A DNA stretch of 39,606 bases from Bacteroidales bacterium UBA1176. GTDB taxonomy: Bacteria > Bacteroidota > Bacteroidia > Bacteroidales > WCHB1-69. The notes below the pieces were generated by a model. The model had not been told where the DNA came from, searched no databases, and was given only the letters and a program-made list of their open reading frames with translations. The stretch is taken from NCBI GenBank assembly GCA_002311645.1, contig DBYW01000001.1, positions 48,938-88,543 on the forward strand, read 5' to 3'. This document shows positions 38,720 to 39,606 of the stretch, one piece after another. Within the stretch, counting starts at the first letter, position 1; each line of letters begins with the position of its first letter. Made by a program: the position numbers and the translations under genes.

Positions 38720-39606
38720 ATGAAGAAATTTACTGTTTTGATGATTTTGGTCTTGGCTGTGTGCCAAATTATGGCTCAGGCTCCGCAAAAACTTACCTAT
38801 CAGGCCGTGGTGCGAGACGCCAACAATCAGTTGGTCGCCAATACGTTGGTCGGAATCCGGGTCAGCATACTGCAGAATTCCGCCACCGGCAGCGTGGTCT
38901 ATTCGGAGACGCAGATGTTGAGCACCAACGTCAACGGACTGGTCACGGTGAACATCGGTGAAGGGACTCTGTTATACGGCAGCTTCACCAACATTGATTG
39001 GAGCGCCGGAACCTTTTTCCTCAAATCGGAGATCGACCCTAACGGTGGCAGCAACTATTCCATATCATCGACGCAGCAGCTGCTGAGCGTGCCCTACGCC
39101 CTGTATGCGAACGAGGCTGGCAACGGATTCAGCGGAGACTACAACGACCTCACCAATCGCCCGACGATCCCGCAGATTCCAACCGACGTGAGCGCCTTCA
39201 ACAACGACGTGCCCTATCTGACTGTCGAGCAGCAGATTCTGAGCATCCGCAACGACACGATATTCCTCACGGGCGGCAGTTTCGTGAAATTGCCGGAGGG
39301 CTTCAGCGGCGACTACAACGACCTGACCAACCTCCCGCAGATTCCGCAGATTCCCGCAGACATCAGCGCTTTCAACAATGACGTGCCCTATCTGACTGTC
39401 GAGCAGCAGATTCTGAGCATCCACAACGACACGATATTTCTCACGGGTGGCAGTTTCGTGAAGTTGCCGGCGGGCTTCAGCGGCGACTACAACGACCTGA
39501 CCAACCTCCCGCAGATTCCGCAGATTCCCGCAGACATCAGCGCTTTCAACAATGACGTGCCCTATCTGACTGTCGAGCAGCAGATCCTGAGCATCCGCAA
39601 CGACAC
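38720..39606 (+). CDS. Secreted protein with 58-residue tandem repeats (3' end cut by window)
   Basis: Open frame from ATG 38720 to the window edge; about 295 residues seen, no stop reached. Signal peptide about 1-20 (VCQIMAQ). Residues about 24-120 match the N-terminal domain of Bacteroidota secreted proteins (LTYQAVVRDANNQLV, LLYGSFTNIDW, LLSVPYALYANEA). From about residue 136, a 58-residue unit repeats: FSGDYNDLTN, IPxIP, FNNDVPYLTVEQQILSI, NDTIFLTGGSFVKLP. Two full units and part of a third are visible. The role is unknown; a surface fibre or adhesin-like protein would fit. The complete C-terminus, which might hold a T9SS sorting domain, is outside the window. Confidence 0.85.
   Translation, partial: MKKFTVLMILVLAVCQIMAQAPQKLTYQAVVRDANNQLVANTLVGIRVSILQNSATGSVVYSETQMLSTNVNGLVTVNIGEGTLLYGSFTNIDWSAGTFFLKSEIDPNGGSNYSISSTQQLLSVPYALYANEAGNGFSGDYNDLTNRPTIPQIPTDVSAFNNDVPYLTVEQQILSIRNDTIFLTGGSFVKLPEGFSGDYNDLTNLPQIPQIPADISAFNNDVPYLTVEQQILSIHNDTIFLTGGSFVKLPAGFSGDYNDLTNLPQIPQIPADISAFNNDVPYLTVEQQILSIRND
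39125..39606 (+). repeat. 174-bp coding tandem repeats
   Basis: Units start at 39125, 39299 and 39473, period 174 bases (58 codons). Unit 3 differs from unit 2 at only two positions over the 134 bases visible, while unit 1 is more diverged. This pattern points to recent unit expansion, so copy number may vary between strains. Confidence 0.9.

Overview
The window looks like about 40 kb of ordinary chromosome from a member of the Bacteroidota, most likely order Bacteroidales; genus cannot be told from the sequence alone. The evidence is a type IX secretion C-terminal sorting domain on an M1 peptidase, a DUF4476 protein, Bacteroidota-style promoters of the form TAnnTTTG in front of many genes, few Shine-Dalgarno sequences, and lipoproteins and outer-membrane barrels of Bacteroidota type. 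Coding GC is roughly 50-58%, with AT-rich intergenic regions. No phage, insertion sequence, integrase or CRISPR array was seen.

Layout. 1-2782 (+): the 3' part of tuf, tRNA-Trp, metF and a PEGA-like/DUF4476 secreted protein. 2795-11055 (mostly -): a repeat element, tRNA-Leu(UAG), a T9SS-exported M1 aminopeptidase, a Cys/Met-metabolism PLP enzyme, a fibronectin-like lipoprotein and a 1077-residue single-chain FAD/Fe-S dehydrogenase. 11233-14107 (+): a GtrB-like glycosyltransferase overlapping a polytopic GT-C-like protein. 14153-23389 (-): a small outer-membrane barrel, then a five-gene cell-wall run read from ddl down to an orphan OppA-type lipoprotein, preceded by an MsbA-like ABC exporter. 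23564-29235 (+): DUF1015 protein, glycosyltransferase, a TPR-ribH-fmt operon, an HU protein and trmH. 29357-34398: a phosphate-type porin divergent from pstSCAB. 34448-37457 (+): cysD, cysN and an APS-type cysH. Then a membrane-tethered AraC protein, a 670-base non-coding stretch full of inverted repeats, and the start of a secreted protein built of 58-residue tandem repeats.

How the genes work together. Three functional groups stand out. The first is peptidoglycan: D-Ala-D-Ala ligase, two LysM glucosaminidases (one without the expected catalytic glutamate), a membrane-anchored M23 endopeptidase and a peptide-binding lipoprotein lacking a permease. The second is inorganic ion uptake: porin plus Pst transporter for phosphate, with CysD/CysN/CysH activating and reducing sulfate through APS. 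The third is one-carbon and sulfur amino-acid metabolism, with metF, fmt and the methionine gamma-lyase-like enzyme.

The most unusual features are two duplicated gene 3' ends left as fragments (6766-6834 and 15233-15272), the catalytically altered glucosaminidase paralogue, the all-in-one dehydrogenase, the inverted-repeat element present near both ends of the window, and the near-identical coding repeats at the right edge.
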